NCBI GenBank assembly: GCA_900557315.1
Contig: USSI01000019.1
Location: 1 to 12,979, forward strand
Direction: 5' to 3'
Length of the DNA: 12,979 nucleotides
Origin: an uncultured Butyricicoccus sp.
Lineage (GTDB): Bacteria > Bacillota > Clostridia > Oscillospirales > Butyricicoccaceae
A program made the position numbers and the translations under genes. This document shows, piece by piece, positions 1-5,563 of this stretch. Position 1 is the first letter of the stretch. Each line of letters begins with the position of its first letter. The notes beneath the pieces are model-generated. The model saw only the letters and a program-made list of their open reading frames with translations. It did no database searches and had not been told where the DNA came from.

Positions 1-1010
1 CCCAGCCGCAGCCAGCGGCGCACGACGCTGTCCGCATCTTCAAAAATATAATCCTGATAGGTCTCATCCATCTCCCGCACCTGCGGCAGGGTATAAATGC
101 CCCACCAAGAACCGTACTGGTCGGGCCACTGCTGGAAATCGAACCAGCGGTAATACGGCGAGTCCGTGGACTGGTGCGCGCCGACGCTGCCGTACCGCCC
201 GCGGCTGTCAAAGCCGGTATGGTTGAACACGCCGTCCAGCACCACACGCATCCCGCGTTTGCCCGCCTCGCTGCACAGCTCCTGAAAATCCGCCTCGCTG
301 CCGAACAGCGGGTCAATGCGCTTATAGTCGCCGGTGTCGTAGCGGTGGTTGGAATACGCCTGGAAAATCGGGTTGAAGTAGATCGTGGTCACGCGCAGGC
401 TTTCCAGATAGTCCAGCTTCTGGATGACGCCGCGCAGCGTGCCCCCGAAAAAGTCGTTGTTGAGGATTTCGCCGTTCTCATCCGGCTGGTAGGCCGGGAT
501 ATCGTCCCAGTTTTCGTGCAGCACGCGCGGGGCAATGCCCTCGCCCTCCGGCTGGACGGGCATTTTATCCCGGCAGAAGCGGTCGGGGAAAATGTTATAG
601 GTGATGCCCTCGCCGAACCAGCGCGGCGGCTGGTATGCGGGGTCGTACACGGTCAGCTGGTATTTATCGCCCAGCGCGTCGATGATCTCGCCGCGGCCGC
701 CGTAACCGCGCGCGCAGTAGCGCGGGCCGTCCGCCGTGTCGATGGTGAAATAATACCAGTACAGGCCGGGGTGGCCGGGCGTGAAGGTGGCGCTGTACCG
801 GTCGCGCGCGCCGGCCAGCCCGTACCACCGCATGGGGAAGGCCTGCGGCGCTTTGCCGTCCTCCTCCACCCAGAGTGTGATATGTTCCGTGCCGTGCTCG
901 CGCTTGGGATAGGTGGAGAACACCACCGTCTGCCCCGCCGGCACCGCCCCATAAGGCGATTTGCAGGCCAGTTCCCGCGAATGGAAGATGCAACTGGGAA
1001 TGGTTTTCAA
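1..1010 (-). CDS. GH13 neopullulanase / alpha-glycosidase, N-terminal part (3' end beyond window)
   Basis: This is a cytoplasmic alpha-amylase-family enzyme that probably hydrolyses maltodextrins or related alpha-glucans. About 336 residues are visible. Residues 1 to about 120 form a beta-rich N-terminal domain of the kind found in neopullulanases (CBM34-like), and the catalytic barrel begins near residue 136 with ITYNIFPDRF. It continues with FNPIFQAYSNHRYDTGDY and with conserved region I, DGVFNH, at D259. The nucleophile and acid/base regions lie outside the window, so activity cannot be judged. I chose the TTG start at 1010: in-frame stops occur at 1035-1037 and 1074-1076, there is no earlier in-frame ATG, and a GGGGGA Shine-Dalgarno lies 7 bases upstream. 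The predicted start MKTIPSCIFHSRELACKSP resembles neopullulanase N-termini. It has its own promoter (1084-1112) and no visible link to the glycogen operon. Exact substrate is an inference. Confidence 0.88.
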   Translation of the reverse strand, partial: MKTIPSCIFHSRELACKSPYGAVPAGQTVVFSTYPKREHGTEHITLWVEEDGKAPQAFPMRWYGLAGARDRYSATFTPGHPGLYWYYFTIDTADGPRYCARGYGGRGEIIDALGDKYQLTVYDPAYQPPRWFGEGITYNIFPDRFCRDKMPVQPEGEGIAPRVLHENWDDIPAYQPDENGEILNNDFFGGTLRGVIQKLDYLESLRVTTIYFNPIFQAYSNHRYDTGDYKRIDPLFGSEADFQELCSEAGKRGMRVVLDGVFNHTGFDSRGRYGSVGAHQSTDSPYYRWFDFQQWPDQYGSWWGIYTLPQVREMDETYQDYIFEDADSVVRRWLRL

Positions 1011-1041
1011 ACAATTTCCCCCAAACTTCAAATCTCATTGC

Positions 1042-1073
1042 CATTGCACTGCAGCCGCCTGAGCGGCGCAATG
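1042..1073 (-). promoter_or_regulatory. 5'-terminal leader hairpin of the GH13 transcript
   Basis: On the minus strand CATTGC (1073-1068) pairs with GCAATG (1047-1042), enclosing a second stem GCCGC-TCAG-GCGGC (1067-1054). The predicted transcription start is around 1077, so the structure would sit almost at the mRNA 5' end. It has no T-tract after it, so it is not a terminator. Its function is unknown; 5' stabilisation is a reasonable guess. Confidence 0.5.
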
Positions 1074-1083
1074 CTACGCGTAT

Positions 1084-1112
1084 AGTATAGCACAAACTCC
1101 CTGCAAGGTAAA
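1084..1112 (-). promoter_or_regulatory. Sigma-A-type promoter of the GH13 gene
   Basis: TTTACC (1112-1107) and TATACT (1089-1084) are separated by exactly 17 bases. The promoter lies just beyond the MarR terminator and about 75 bases ahead of the GH13 start. Confidence 0.7.
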
Positions 1113-1113
1113 C

Positions 1114-1136
1114 AAAAAACGGCCCGGCAGGGCCGT
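1114..1136 (-). terminator. Rho-independent terminator of the MarR gene
   Basis: On the minus strand ACGGCCC-TGCC-GGGCCGT forms a perfect 7-bp stem with a tetraloop, followed directly by a T-run. It starts 10 bases after the MarR stop codon. There is no T-tract in the other direction, so it acts on the minus strand only. Confidence 0.85.
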
Positions 1137-1146
1137 CGCAGCCTGT

Positions 1147-1611
1147 TCAAAATGCGGTTTCGCCGGTTTCTTCCTGTTCCAGCGCATCTACCATACTGTG
1201 CCAGAACCTGTTTGTGGTATCGACCAGCGCCGCCTGCTCCTCCGCCGAAAGCATGGAAAGCGCGTGCAGTTCAAACTGGTGCAATGCGCCGCTGATTTCG
1301 CGTGCAAACGCCTCTCCCTGCCCTGTCAGGCAGACCATCCGGCTGCGCCGGTCCTCCTCCGAAACGCGCCGCACCGCCATGCCGCGCTTTTCCAGGCTGT
1401 CGATCACGCTGGCGACCGTCTGCTTGGACAGGTGCAGGCGGCGGCACAGCTCATTTTGCGACATGGGCTCCGGCTGCTCCACCAGCAGGGTGAGGATGTT
1501 GAGCATATTGAAGGTGATGCCGCGGCGCGCCGCCCATTTCTCGTAAACCGCGTCCAGCCCGAGCCAGCTCTCATAATACTGCTCGAGCACCTGTTCCATC
1601 GTGCGTGCCAT
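1147..1611 (-). CDS. MarR-family transcriptional regulator
   Basis: This is a 154-residue winged-helix regulator of the MarR family, which normally bind palindromic operators as dimers and often control efflux pumps. Residues 1-45 form the N-terminal dimerisation helices. The helix-turn-helix is at about 51-75 (SQNELCRRLHLSKQTVASVI), the wing at 80-95 contains EEDRRSRMVCLT, and the C-terminal helices complete the dimer interface. The start at 1611 is chosen because GGGAGGG precedes it, a clean promoter lies just upstream, and the family domain begins here; the frame is open further upstream but that extension is not protein-like. A terminator follows at once, so the gene is monocistronic. The nearby divergent MATE pump (2232-3560) is the likeliest target, through the inverted repeat at 2166-2185. 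This is inference, since no matching repeat lies in the regulator's own promoter. Confidence 0.92.
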   Translation of the reverse strand: MARTMEQVLEQYYESWLGLDAVYEKWAARRGITFNMLNILTLLVEQPEPMSQNELCRRLHLSKQTVASVIDSLEKRGMAVRRVSEEDRRSRMVCLTGQGEAFAREISGALHQFELHALSMLSAEEQAALVDTTNRFWHSMVDALEQEETGETAF

Positions 1612-1633
1612 CGTCCGCCCTCCCTTTGGGATT

Positions 1634-1662
1634 ATTTTAGCCGCGCGCGCCCGTGCCGTCAA
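1634..1662 (-). promoter_or_regulatory. Sigma-A-type promoter of the MarR gene
   Basis: TTGACG (1662-1657) and TAAAAT (1639-1634) are separated by 17 bases, leaving a leader of only about 16 bases before the ATG at 1611. The spacer is very GC-rich and contains no copy of the MATE operator repeat. Confidence 0.75.
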
Positions 1663-1819
1663 GAAAAAATCCTCCCCTGTTCTTTCTTTCCCCGGCCGCG
1701 CTTGCCCGTCCGTGGTCAATCCCGGCGGTTTTCCGGCGTATACATGAAAGCAGCGGGCGGCGCCGCCTCCCGCATCACCACGCGGCCCCGCGCCGCACCG
1801 GAAGAAAGGAAGAACTGTC

Positions 1820-2089
1820 ATGAACCTGCGTGTACGCCTGAAAAACCCGGTCTTCTGGGTCCAGCTCATACTCGGCGCAGCCGCAACCGCGCTTGCCTAC
1901 GCCGGGCTGACCGCAGCCGACCTGACCAGCTGGCCCGCCCTGTGGGAGGTGGTCAAAAACACCTTCACCAACCCCTACTGCCTGTTCCTTGTGGCCTCCA
2001 ATATCTGGTCCGCGCTCAACGACCCCACAACCAGCGGCCTGTCGGACAGCGACCGGGCGAAAACCTACGATAAACCTCTGGAAAAATAG
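1820..2089 (+). CDS. Phage holin, phi LC3 family, without neighbouring phage genes
   Basis: This small membrane protein of 89 residues matches the phi LC3-type phage holins. Holins form pores in the cytoplasmic membrane that let an endolysin reach the cell wall. Visible features are a basic N-terminus (MNLRVRLKN), a first membrane segment at about 11-30, a second at about 51-66, and the family's characteristic tail NDPTTSGLSDSDRAKTYDKP at 67-86. The start is supported by GAAAGGAAG about 8 bases upstream. No endolysin, portal, integrase or other phage gene is present; it lies between a MarR gene and a MATE pump and has its own terminator. A TATACA element at 1739-1744 could be a -10, but no good -35 goes with it. 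It may be a prophage remnant or a domesticated holin with a secretion or autolysis role. Confidence 0.85.
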   Translation: MNLRVRLKNPVFWVQLILGAAATALAYAGLTAADLTSWPALWEVVKNTFTNPYCLFLVASNIWSALNDPTTSGLSDSDRAKTYDKPLEK

Positions 2090-2097
2090 CCCTGCGC

Positions 2098-2128
2098 AAG
2101 CTGCCCCCACCGGGCAGCTTGTTCTTTT
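2098..2128 (+). terminator. Rho-independent terminator of the holin gene
   Basis: AAGCTGCCC (2098-2106) pairs perfectly with GGGCAGCTT (2112-2120) across a 5-base loop, followed by GTTCTTTT. It isolates the holin transcript from the MATE promoter that begins 31 bases later. Confidence 0.85.
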
Positions 2129-2159
2129 GTGCCTTTTCTTCCCGGCCCGGCAAAAGCGC

Positions 2160-2188
2160 TTGACAATAGTCCGATAACGGACTATACT
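2160..2188 (+). promoter_or_regulatory. Consensus-like promoter of the MATE gene
   Basis: A perfect TTGACA (2160-2165) and TATACT (2183-2188) are separated by 17 bases. This is the strongest-looking promoter in the window. The predicted start of transcription is near 2195, giving a leader of about 37 bases before the ATG at 2232. Confidence 0.85.
2166..2185 (+). promoter_or_regulatory. Inverted-repeat operator inside the MATE promoter
   Basis: ATAGTCCG (2166-2173) and CGGACTAT (2178-2185) form a perfect 8-bp inverted repeat around ATAA. It fills the promoter spacer and covers half of the -10 box, so a bound dimer would block RNA polymerase. The size and symmetry fit a MarR-family dimer, and a MarR gene lies about 0.5 kb away at 1147-1611. 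The pairing of regulator and site is inferred. Confidence 0.7.
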
Positions 2189-2231
2189 GTTAGTGTTCGG
2201 CAAATGGCATCAGAAAGGAAGATCACCCGCC

Positions 2232-3560
2232 ATGCAAATCAAGTTATCCGACCATTTCAGCTACCGCAAGCTGCTCCGCTTTACGCTGCCATCCATCATC
2301 ATGATGGTGATCTCCTCGATCTACAGCGTTGTGGACGGCCTGTTCGTCTCCAACCTGGTCGGCGACCTGGCGCTTTCCTCGGTCAACATCGTGTTCCCGG
2401 TGGCGATGATCGTCGGCTCGTTCGGCTTCATGCTCGGCACAGGCGGCAGCGCCATTGTGGCGCGCACCATGGGCGAGGGCGACCAGGAGCCGGCAAACCG
2501 CTACTTTTCCATGATTATCCTTGCGGTTGTGCTGCTCGGCGTGGTGCTGAGTATCATCTGCGTCATTTTCATGGAGCCGATCGCCCGGCTGGCCGGCGCG
2601 AGCGACGCGCTGATCGACGACTGCATTGTCTACGGCCGCATCCTGCTCGCGGGCAGCGTGCCTTTCATGCTGCAGACCTCGTTCCAGAGCTTTTTCGTGG
2701 TCGCGGAAAAGCCGCAGATGGGCCTGATCCTCTCGATCGCGGCGGGCGTGACCAACATGGTGCTGGACTATGTGCTGATTGCAATATGCGGCCTGGGTGT
2801 TGCGGGCGCGGCGATTGCGACCGTAATCGGCTACTGCGTGGGCGGTGTGCTGCCGCTGCTGTATTTCCTGAACCCCAAACGCGAAATGCGGCTGACGCGC
2901 ACCCGGTTTTACGGGAAACAGCTGCTGCACGCCTGCGCCAACGGCTCATCCGAGCTGATGAGCAACATCTCCTCGTCGGTCGTCGCCATCCTGTATAACC
3001 TCCAGCTCATGCGCCTGATCGGCGAAGTGGGCGTCGCGGCGTACTCCGTGATGATGTATGTGGACTTTGTGTTTGTCGCGGCGTTCCTCGGCTTTTCCAT
3101 CGGCAGCGCGCCCATTGTCAGCTACCATTACGGCGCAGCGAACCACAGCGAACTGAAAAACGTGTTCCGCAAGAGCATCACGGTTATCCTGTGCACCTCG
3201 GTAGCAATGGTTGTGCTCAGCGAGCTGCTCAGCCGTCCGCTGGCCGCTGCCTTTGTCAGCTATGACCCCGCGCTGCTCGAAATGACCGTTTACGGCTTCC
3301 GGCTGTTCGCACTGTGCTACCTGTTCAACGGCATCAACATCTATGCGTCCTCGTTCTTCACCGCGCTGTGCAACGGGGCGCTGTCCGCGCTGATCTCGTT
3401 CCTGCGCTCGCTGCTGCTGCGCGGCGGCATGGTGCTGCTCATGCCCCTCCTGTTCGGGCTGGACGGCATCTGGACCGCGGTCATCGCCGCGGAGGGCCTG
3501 GCGGTGATCGTATCCGCAGGGCTGCTGTATGCCATGCGGGGCCGGTATCATTATCTGTAA
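2232..3560 (+). CDS. MATE family efflux transporter
   Basis: This is an integral membrane protein of 442 residues, the usual length of MATE antiporters, which expel drugs or metabolites using a sodium or proton gradient. The N-terminal half carries the typical YSVVDGLFVSNLVGDLALSS segment of the first MatE domain, and the second MatE repeat begins around residue 230. Hydrophobic segments recur throughout, consistent with about 12 membrane helices, and the protein ends in a short basic tail (MRGRYHYL). I chose the ATG at 2232 rather than the in-frame GTG at 2193, because the GTG lies at or before the predicted transcription start and AAAGGAAG lies upstream of the ATG. The gene is monocistronic, with an operator-bearing promoter and a terminator after it. 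Regulation by the adjacent MarR protein is likely. The substrate cannot be read from the sequence. Confidence 0.93.
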   Translation: MQIKLSDHFSYRKLLRFTLPSIIMMVISSIYSVVDGLFVSNLVGDLALSSVNIVFPVAMIVGSFGFMLGTGGSAIVARTMGEGDQEPANRYFSMIILAVVLLGVVLSIICVIFMEPIARLAGASDALIDDCIVYGRILLAGSVPFMLQTSFQSFFVVAEKPQMGLILSIAAGVTNMVLDYVLIAICGLGVAGAAIATVIGYCVGGVLPLLYFLNPKREMRLTRTRFYGKQLLHACANGSSELMSNISSSVVAILYNLQLMRLIGEVGVAAYSVMMYVDFVFVAAFLGFSIGSAPIVSYHYGAANHSELKNVFRKSITVILCTSVAMVVLSELLSRPLAAAFVSYDPALLEMTVYGFRLFALCYLFNGINIYASSFFTALCNGALSALISFLRSLLLRGGMVLLMPLLFGLDGIWTAVIAAEGLAVIVSAGLLYAMRGRYHYL

Positions 3561-3578
3561 GCCGCTTTCCGTGCAAAC

Positions 3579-3608
3579 AAAAAGAGAGGCATAAACGCCT
3601 CTCTTTTT
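3579..3608. terminator. Bidirectional terminator between the MATE and CarD genes
   Basis: A 12-bp stem joins 3579-3590 (ending AGAGAGGC) and 3597-3608 (beginning GCCTCTCT) around a 6-base loop. It has T-runs on both strands. On the minus strand it reaches the last bases of the CarD stop codon, so the convergent genes share it. Confidence 0.88.
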
Positions 3609-4114
3609 TAATGCGCTTTTGCGGTTTTTCCCGAAATCGTCCGTGCGATGTAGGGCTGTACTTCCTGCACCGGGATGCCGAGCGCGACGGCCAGTTCACC
3701 GTGCAGCAGGTCCTCAGCCCGCTTGCGGTAGCGCTGGTCGATCTGGCTGACACGGCGGGTGCCGCGGCGCGATTTTGCATAAACCGTCTTAATCAGCTGC
3801 ACCAGTTCGCGGCAGTCGTGGCTCTGCAGCGCGGCCTGGTAATGCTCGGTGGACATCCGCAGGCTGTGCGACGAGAACGCATCCTCCTCGATCGAGGGGA
3901 TTGCCTCGATCAGCCGCTCCGCCTGCGCGCGGGAGATCACCGGGCGCGTATATACCGGGGAATCCACCGGGATATAGATGGTTTCCGTGCCGGAGACAGG
4001 CGTCAGTGTATAGTACAGCTTGTCCTCTTCCCCGTCGAAAGGCGGTTTGCCGACCGCATCCACGCGGCAAACGCCACTGGTCCCGTAAACTATGAACTCC
4101 CCCGGCTGATACAT
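3608..4114 (-). CDS. CarD-family RNA polymerase-binding regulator
   Basis: This 168-residue protein belongs to the CarD/CdnL/TRCF family, whose N-terminal domain contacts the RNA polymerase beta subunit and modulates open-complex stability. Residues 1 to about 60 form that interaction domain: MYQPGEFIVYGTSGVCRVDAV is the typical opening, followed by the LYYTLTP and ETIYIPVD strands. The rest is a helical, basic C-terminal domain (for example YAKSRRGTRRVSQIDQRY) that in the family binds upstream promoter DNA. The start at 4114 is set by a perfect GAGGAGG 6 bases upstream; a 17-residue extension is open but has no domain match. It is preceded by a TATAAT promoter (4195-4224) and a leader hairpin (4142-4178), so it is transcribed apart from the GNAT gene on the same strand. 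Confidence 0.9.
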   Translation of the reverse strand: MYQPGEFIVYGTSGVCRVDAVGKPPFDGEEDKLYYTLTPVSGTETIYIPVDSPVYTRPVISRAQAERLIEAIPSIEEDAFSSHSLRMSTEHYQAALQSHDCRELVQLIKTVYAKSRRGTRRVSQIDQRYRKRAEDLLHGELAVALGIPVQEVQPYIARTISGKTAKAH

Positions 4115-4141
4115 GATATGCCTCCTCAACAAATGACACCA

Positions 4142-4178
4142 AACGCGGACGCCGGCAGTGCTCATACGCTGCCGCGTT
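4142..4178 (-). promoter_or_regulatory. Leader hairpin of the CarD transcript
   Basis: On the minus strand AACGCGG (4178-4172) pairs with CCGCGTT (4148-4142), with an inner CAG/CTG pairing and an asymmetric bulge. It lies inside the roughly 75-base leader and leaves the GAGGAGG site free. Its function is unknown. Confidence 0.4.
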
Positions 4179-4194
4179 CTGCCCTTCTGGTATT

Positions 4195-4224
4195 ATTATA
4201 GCACATTTTGCCGGGGAATGTAAG
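4195..4224 (-). promoter_or_regulatory. Promoter of the CarD gene with extended -10
   Basis: CTTACA (4224-4219) and a consensus TATAAT (4200-4195) are separated by 18 bases. The -10 is preceded by TGC, an extended -10 motif. Confidence 0.75.
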
Positions 4225-4286
4225 CAGAATTTATAAAACCCGGAATTTTAACAGCGGGTGAACGCATTTCCCGATCCATCGGCCGG

Positions 4287-4853
4287 TCATATGATACCCA
4301 CAGCGGCCCGCCCTGTCCGGCTCTGCCCAGCCCACTGCTCGTGCAGCAGGCAGAAGTGCAGGTGGTCCTTGATTTCACCGTTATAGAGCAGTTCTGCGCG
4401 CTGCAGCGTGCCCTCATAGTGAAAGCCGCATTTTTCCAGCACACGGCGCGACCCGGGGTTGTCCGGATAACAGGTGGCGGAAATCAGGTCAAGCCCCATC
4501 TGGTTAAACCCGAAGCGGATCACCGTGCGAACCGCCTCGGTCATGTAGCCCTGCCCCCAGTAGCCCACCCCGAGGGCGTAGCCCAGCGAGCGCGCCGAAC
4601 CATATTGCCGCGCACAGTCAGTAATCAGCCCGATCGAGCCGATCAGCCGCCCGTCCGACCGGCGCTCGATCGCCCATACGCTCGGCTGGTCCAGGAAGAC
4701 AAGATGCAGGATGTCGTCCGATTCCTGCAGGCTCTCGTGCGGCTTCCAGCCCGCGTTGCGCCCAACCGGTTCATCCTTTGAATAGTCGTACAGCGCCTGC
4801 ACATCGTCCTCACGGAAGGGGCGCAGGGTCAGGCGTTCGGTTGCCAACTCCAT
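4287..4853 (-). CDS. GNAT-family N-acetyltransferase (RimJ/RimL type)
   Basis: This 188-residue acetyltransferase would transfer an acetyl group from acetyl-CoA to an amine. It opens with the RimJ/RimL-type strand ATERLTLRPFREDDVQALYDY. The acetyl-CoA motif A lies at about 91-110 (GYALGVGYWGQGYMTEAVRT, with the pyrophosphate-binding G-x-G-Q-G-Y pattern), and the late motif NPGSRRVLEKCGFHYEG is at 132-148. The start at 4853 has AAAGGAG upstream. It lies 14 bases after the stop of the 55-residue ribbon-helix-helix gene and is probably translated from the same mRNA. Relatives modify ribosomal protein N-termini, small molecules or, in toxin-antitoxin modules, aminoacyl-tRNA. The substrate here is unknown, and I saw no clear terminator after it. 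Confidence 0.88.
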   Translation of the reverse strand: MELATERLTLRPFREDDVQALYDYSKDEPVGRNAGWKPHESLQESDDILHLVFLDQPSVWAIERRSDGRLIGSIGLITDCARQYGSARSLGYALGVGYWGQGYMTEAVRTVIRFGFNQMGLDLISATCYPDNPGSRRVLEKCGFHYEGTLQRAELLYNGEIKDHLHFCLLHEQWAGQSRTGRAAVGII

Positions 4854-4867
4854 AGAGAGCTCCTTTC

Positions 4868-5035
4868 TCAGTCTTCGTCAATATCCAGATGGTCGAGTGC
4901 GTATCGGCAGCACTGCGTCACCAGCTGGTTGAGCGACACATCCTTCTGCTGCGCCAGCGCCTCCAGCTCCTGCACCAGATCGCGCGGCATACGGAAGGTT
5001 TTGTTCACATACTCGGGCTTTTTGACTTGAAACAT
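4868..5035 (-). CDS. Small ribbon-helix-helix (Arc/CopG-like) DNA-binding protein
   Basis: This 55-residue protein fits the ribbon-helix-helix fold. A short beta strand, VNKTFRMPRDL (10-20), is followed by helix A (QELEALAQQKD) and helix B (SLNQLVTQCCRYALDHLD), and it ends in an acidic DIDED tail. RHH dimers bind DNA through the strand and commonly repress their own operon. The ATG at 5035 is preceded by GAGGCGGTG, and a TATAAT element lies at 5058-5063. The stop codon is 14 bases before the GNAT start, so the two genes form an operon. The Arc-like/HicB-like antitoxin family is the closest match by eye. It lacks the long C-terminal tail by which TacA-type antitoxins grip GNAT toxins, so an antitoxin role is only a possibility. 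Confidence 0.82.
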   Translation of the reverse strand: MFQVKKPEYVNKTFRMPRDLVQELEALAQQKDVSLNQLVTQCCRYALDHLDIDED

Positions 5036-5057
5036 TTTTTCACCGCCTCACCCCAAT

Positions 5058-5086
5058 ATTATAAGTGTAATTTCGAGGTGAATATA
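5058..5086 (-). promoter_or_regulatory. Probable promoter of the RHH-GNAT operon
   Basis: A consensus TATAAT (5063-5058) lies about 22 bases before the RHH start. The hexamer 17 bases upstream (TATATT, 5086-5081) is a poor -35, so the promoter may be weak or need help. The -35 region overlaps the palindrome at 5084-5095. Confidence 0.5.
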
Positions 5087-5095
5087 CGCGCGTAT
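5084..5095. promoter_or_regulatory. 12-bp palindrome, candidate RHH operator
   Basis: ATACGCGCGTAT is fully self-complementary and overlaps the -35 region of the RHH-GNAT promoter. It sits between divergent promoters. RHH proteins often autoregulate through such short repeats, but the assignment is inferred. Confidence 0.4.
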
Positions 5096-5125
5096 TTTGC
5101 ATTGCATTTTATCCTGTTATTTATC

Positions 5126-5154
5126 TTGTAAATTATCTTGCTCGATGATATAAT
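5126..5154 (+). promoter_or_regulatory. Promoter of the small membrane-anchored protein gene
   Basis: TTGTAA (5126-5131) and a consensus TATAAT (5149-5154) are separated by 17 bases. Transcription would begin near 5161, leaving a leader of about 15 bases that holds AAGGGGG. Confidence 0.7.
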
Positions 5155-5175
5155 GGGGCAAAGGGGGCGGTGCGG

Positions 5176-5478
5176 ATGCGGAAAAAAACAAAGCGCCGCC
5201 GTGCCGCCCGGGCTGGGGCGGCGGTGCTGGCGGGCGCGGCGCTGTTTGCCGGCGGGCATTGGTGCGCCGCCCTCCGGGCGCGGGACGGGACAAACCTGCG
5301 CGTCACGCTGACGCTGTACGACGCGGACGGCAATCCGGCCTGCCACGTTGAACGCAGCGTCTGCGGGCAGGCGCAGACAGACACCTGGCAGGACCAGGGG
5401 ACGCTGCCGGGAGACGGGGCGGTCTCCTATTCGGTAACCGTCCGGCAGGAGACGGGAACCGGGGACAAAACCGAATAA
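5176..5478 (+). CDS. Small membrane-anchored or secreted protein of unknown function
   Basis: I do not recognise this 100-residue protein. It opens with a strongly basic stretch (MRKKTKRRRAAR), then a hydrophobic Ala/Gly/Leu segment at about 12-32 that fits a signal peptide or membrane anchor. A polar region of about 65 residues follows, with alternating beta-like segments (LRVTLTLYDADG, VSYSVTV) and two cysteines (about 55 and 63). The domain would lie outside the membrane. The ATG at 5176 is preferred to the GTG at 5170, because the AAGGGGG site ends only 2 bases before the GTG but 8 before the ATG. It has its own promoter, diverges from the RHH-GNAT operon, and ends at a strong terminator shared with glgP. 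It could be a lineage-specific envelope protein; no enzymatic motif is visible. Confidence 0.75.
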   Translation: MRKKTKRRRAARAGAAVLAGAALFAGGHWCAALRARDGTNLRVTLTLYDADGNPACHVERSVCGQAQTDTWQDQGTLPGDGAVSYSVTVRQETGTGDKTE

Positions 5479-5502
5479 CCGCACATTTGGGTGCGCAAAT
5501 AC

Positions 5503-5530
5503 AAAACAGGCCGCGAATGCGGCCTGTTTT
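5503..5530. terminator. Bidirectional terminator after glgP and the small membrane protein gene
   Basis: A perfect 12-bp stem, AAAACAGGCCGC (5503-5514) with GCGGCCTGTTTT (5519-5530), closes a GAAT tetraloop. T-rich ends on both strands let it stop the convergent transcripts, including the glycogen operon. Confidence 0.9.
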
Positions 5531-5563
5531 CATGCACGGAAAGGCTTACCTTTCGTATCGGTT

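Noticed and set aside
174..1085. A 303-codon plus-strand frame at the left edge
   Set aside because: The minus strand encodes a clear GH13 enzyme over the same bases, and the plus frame has no recognisable domain.
1612..1869. An N-terminal extension of the MarR protein to 1869
   Set aside because: It would cross the promoter at 1634-1662, is rich in Arg/Gly with no fold, and the ATG at 1611 has a good RBS.
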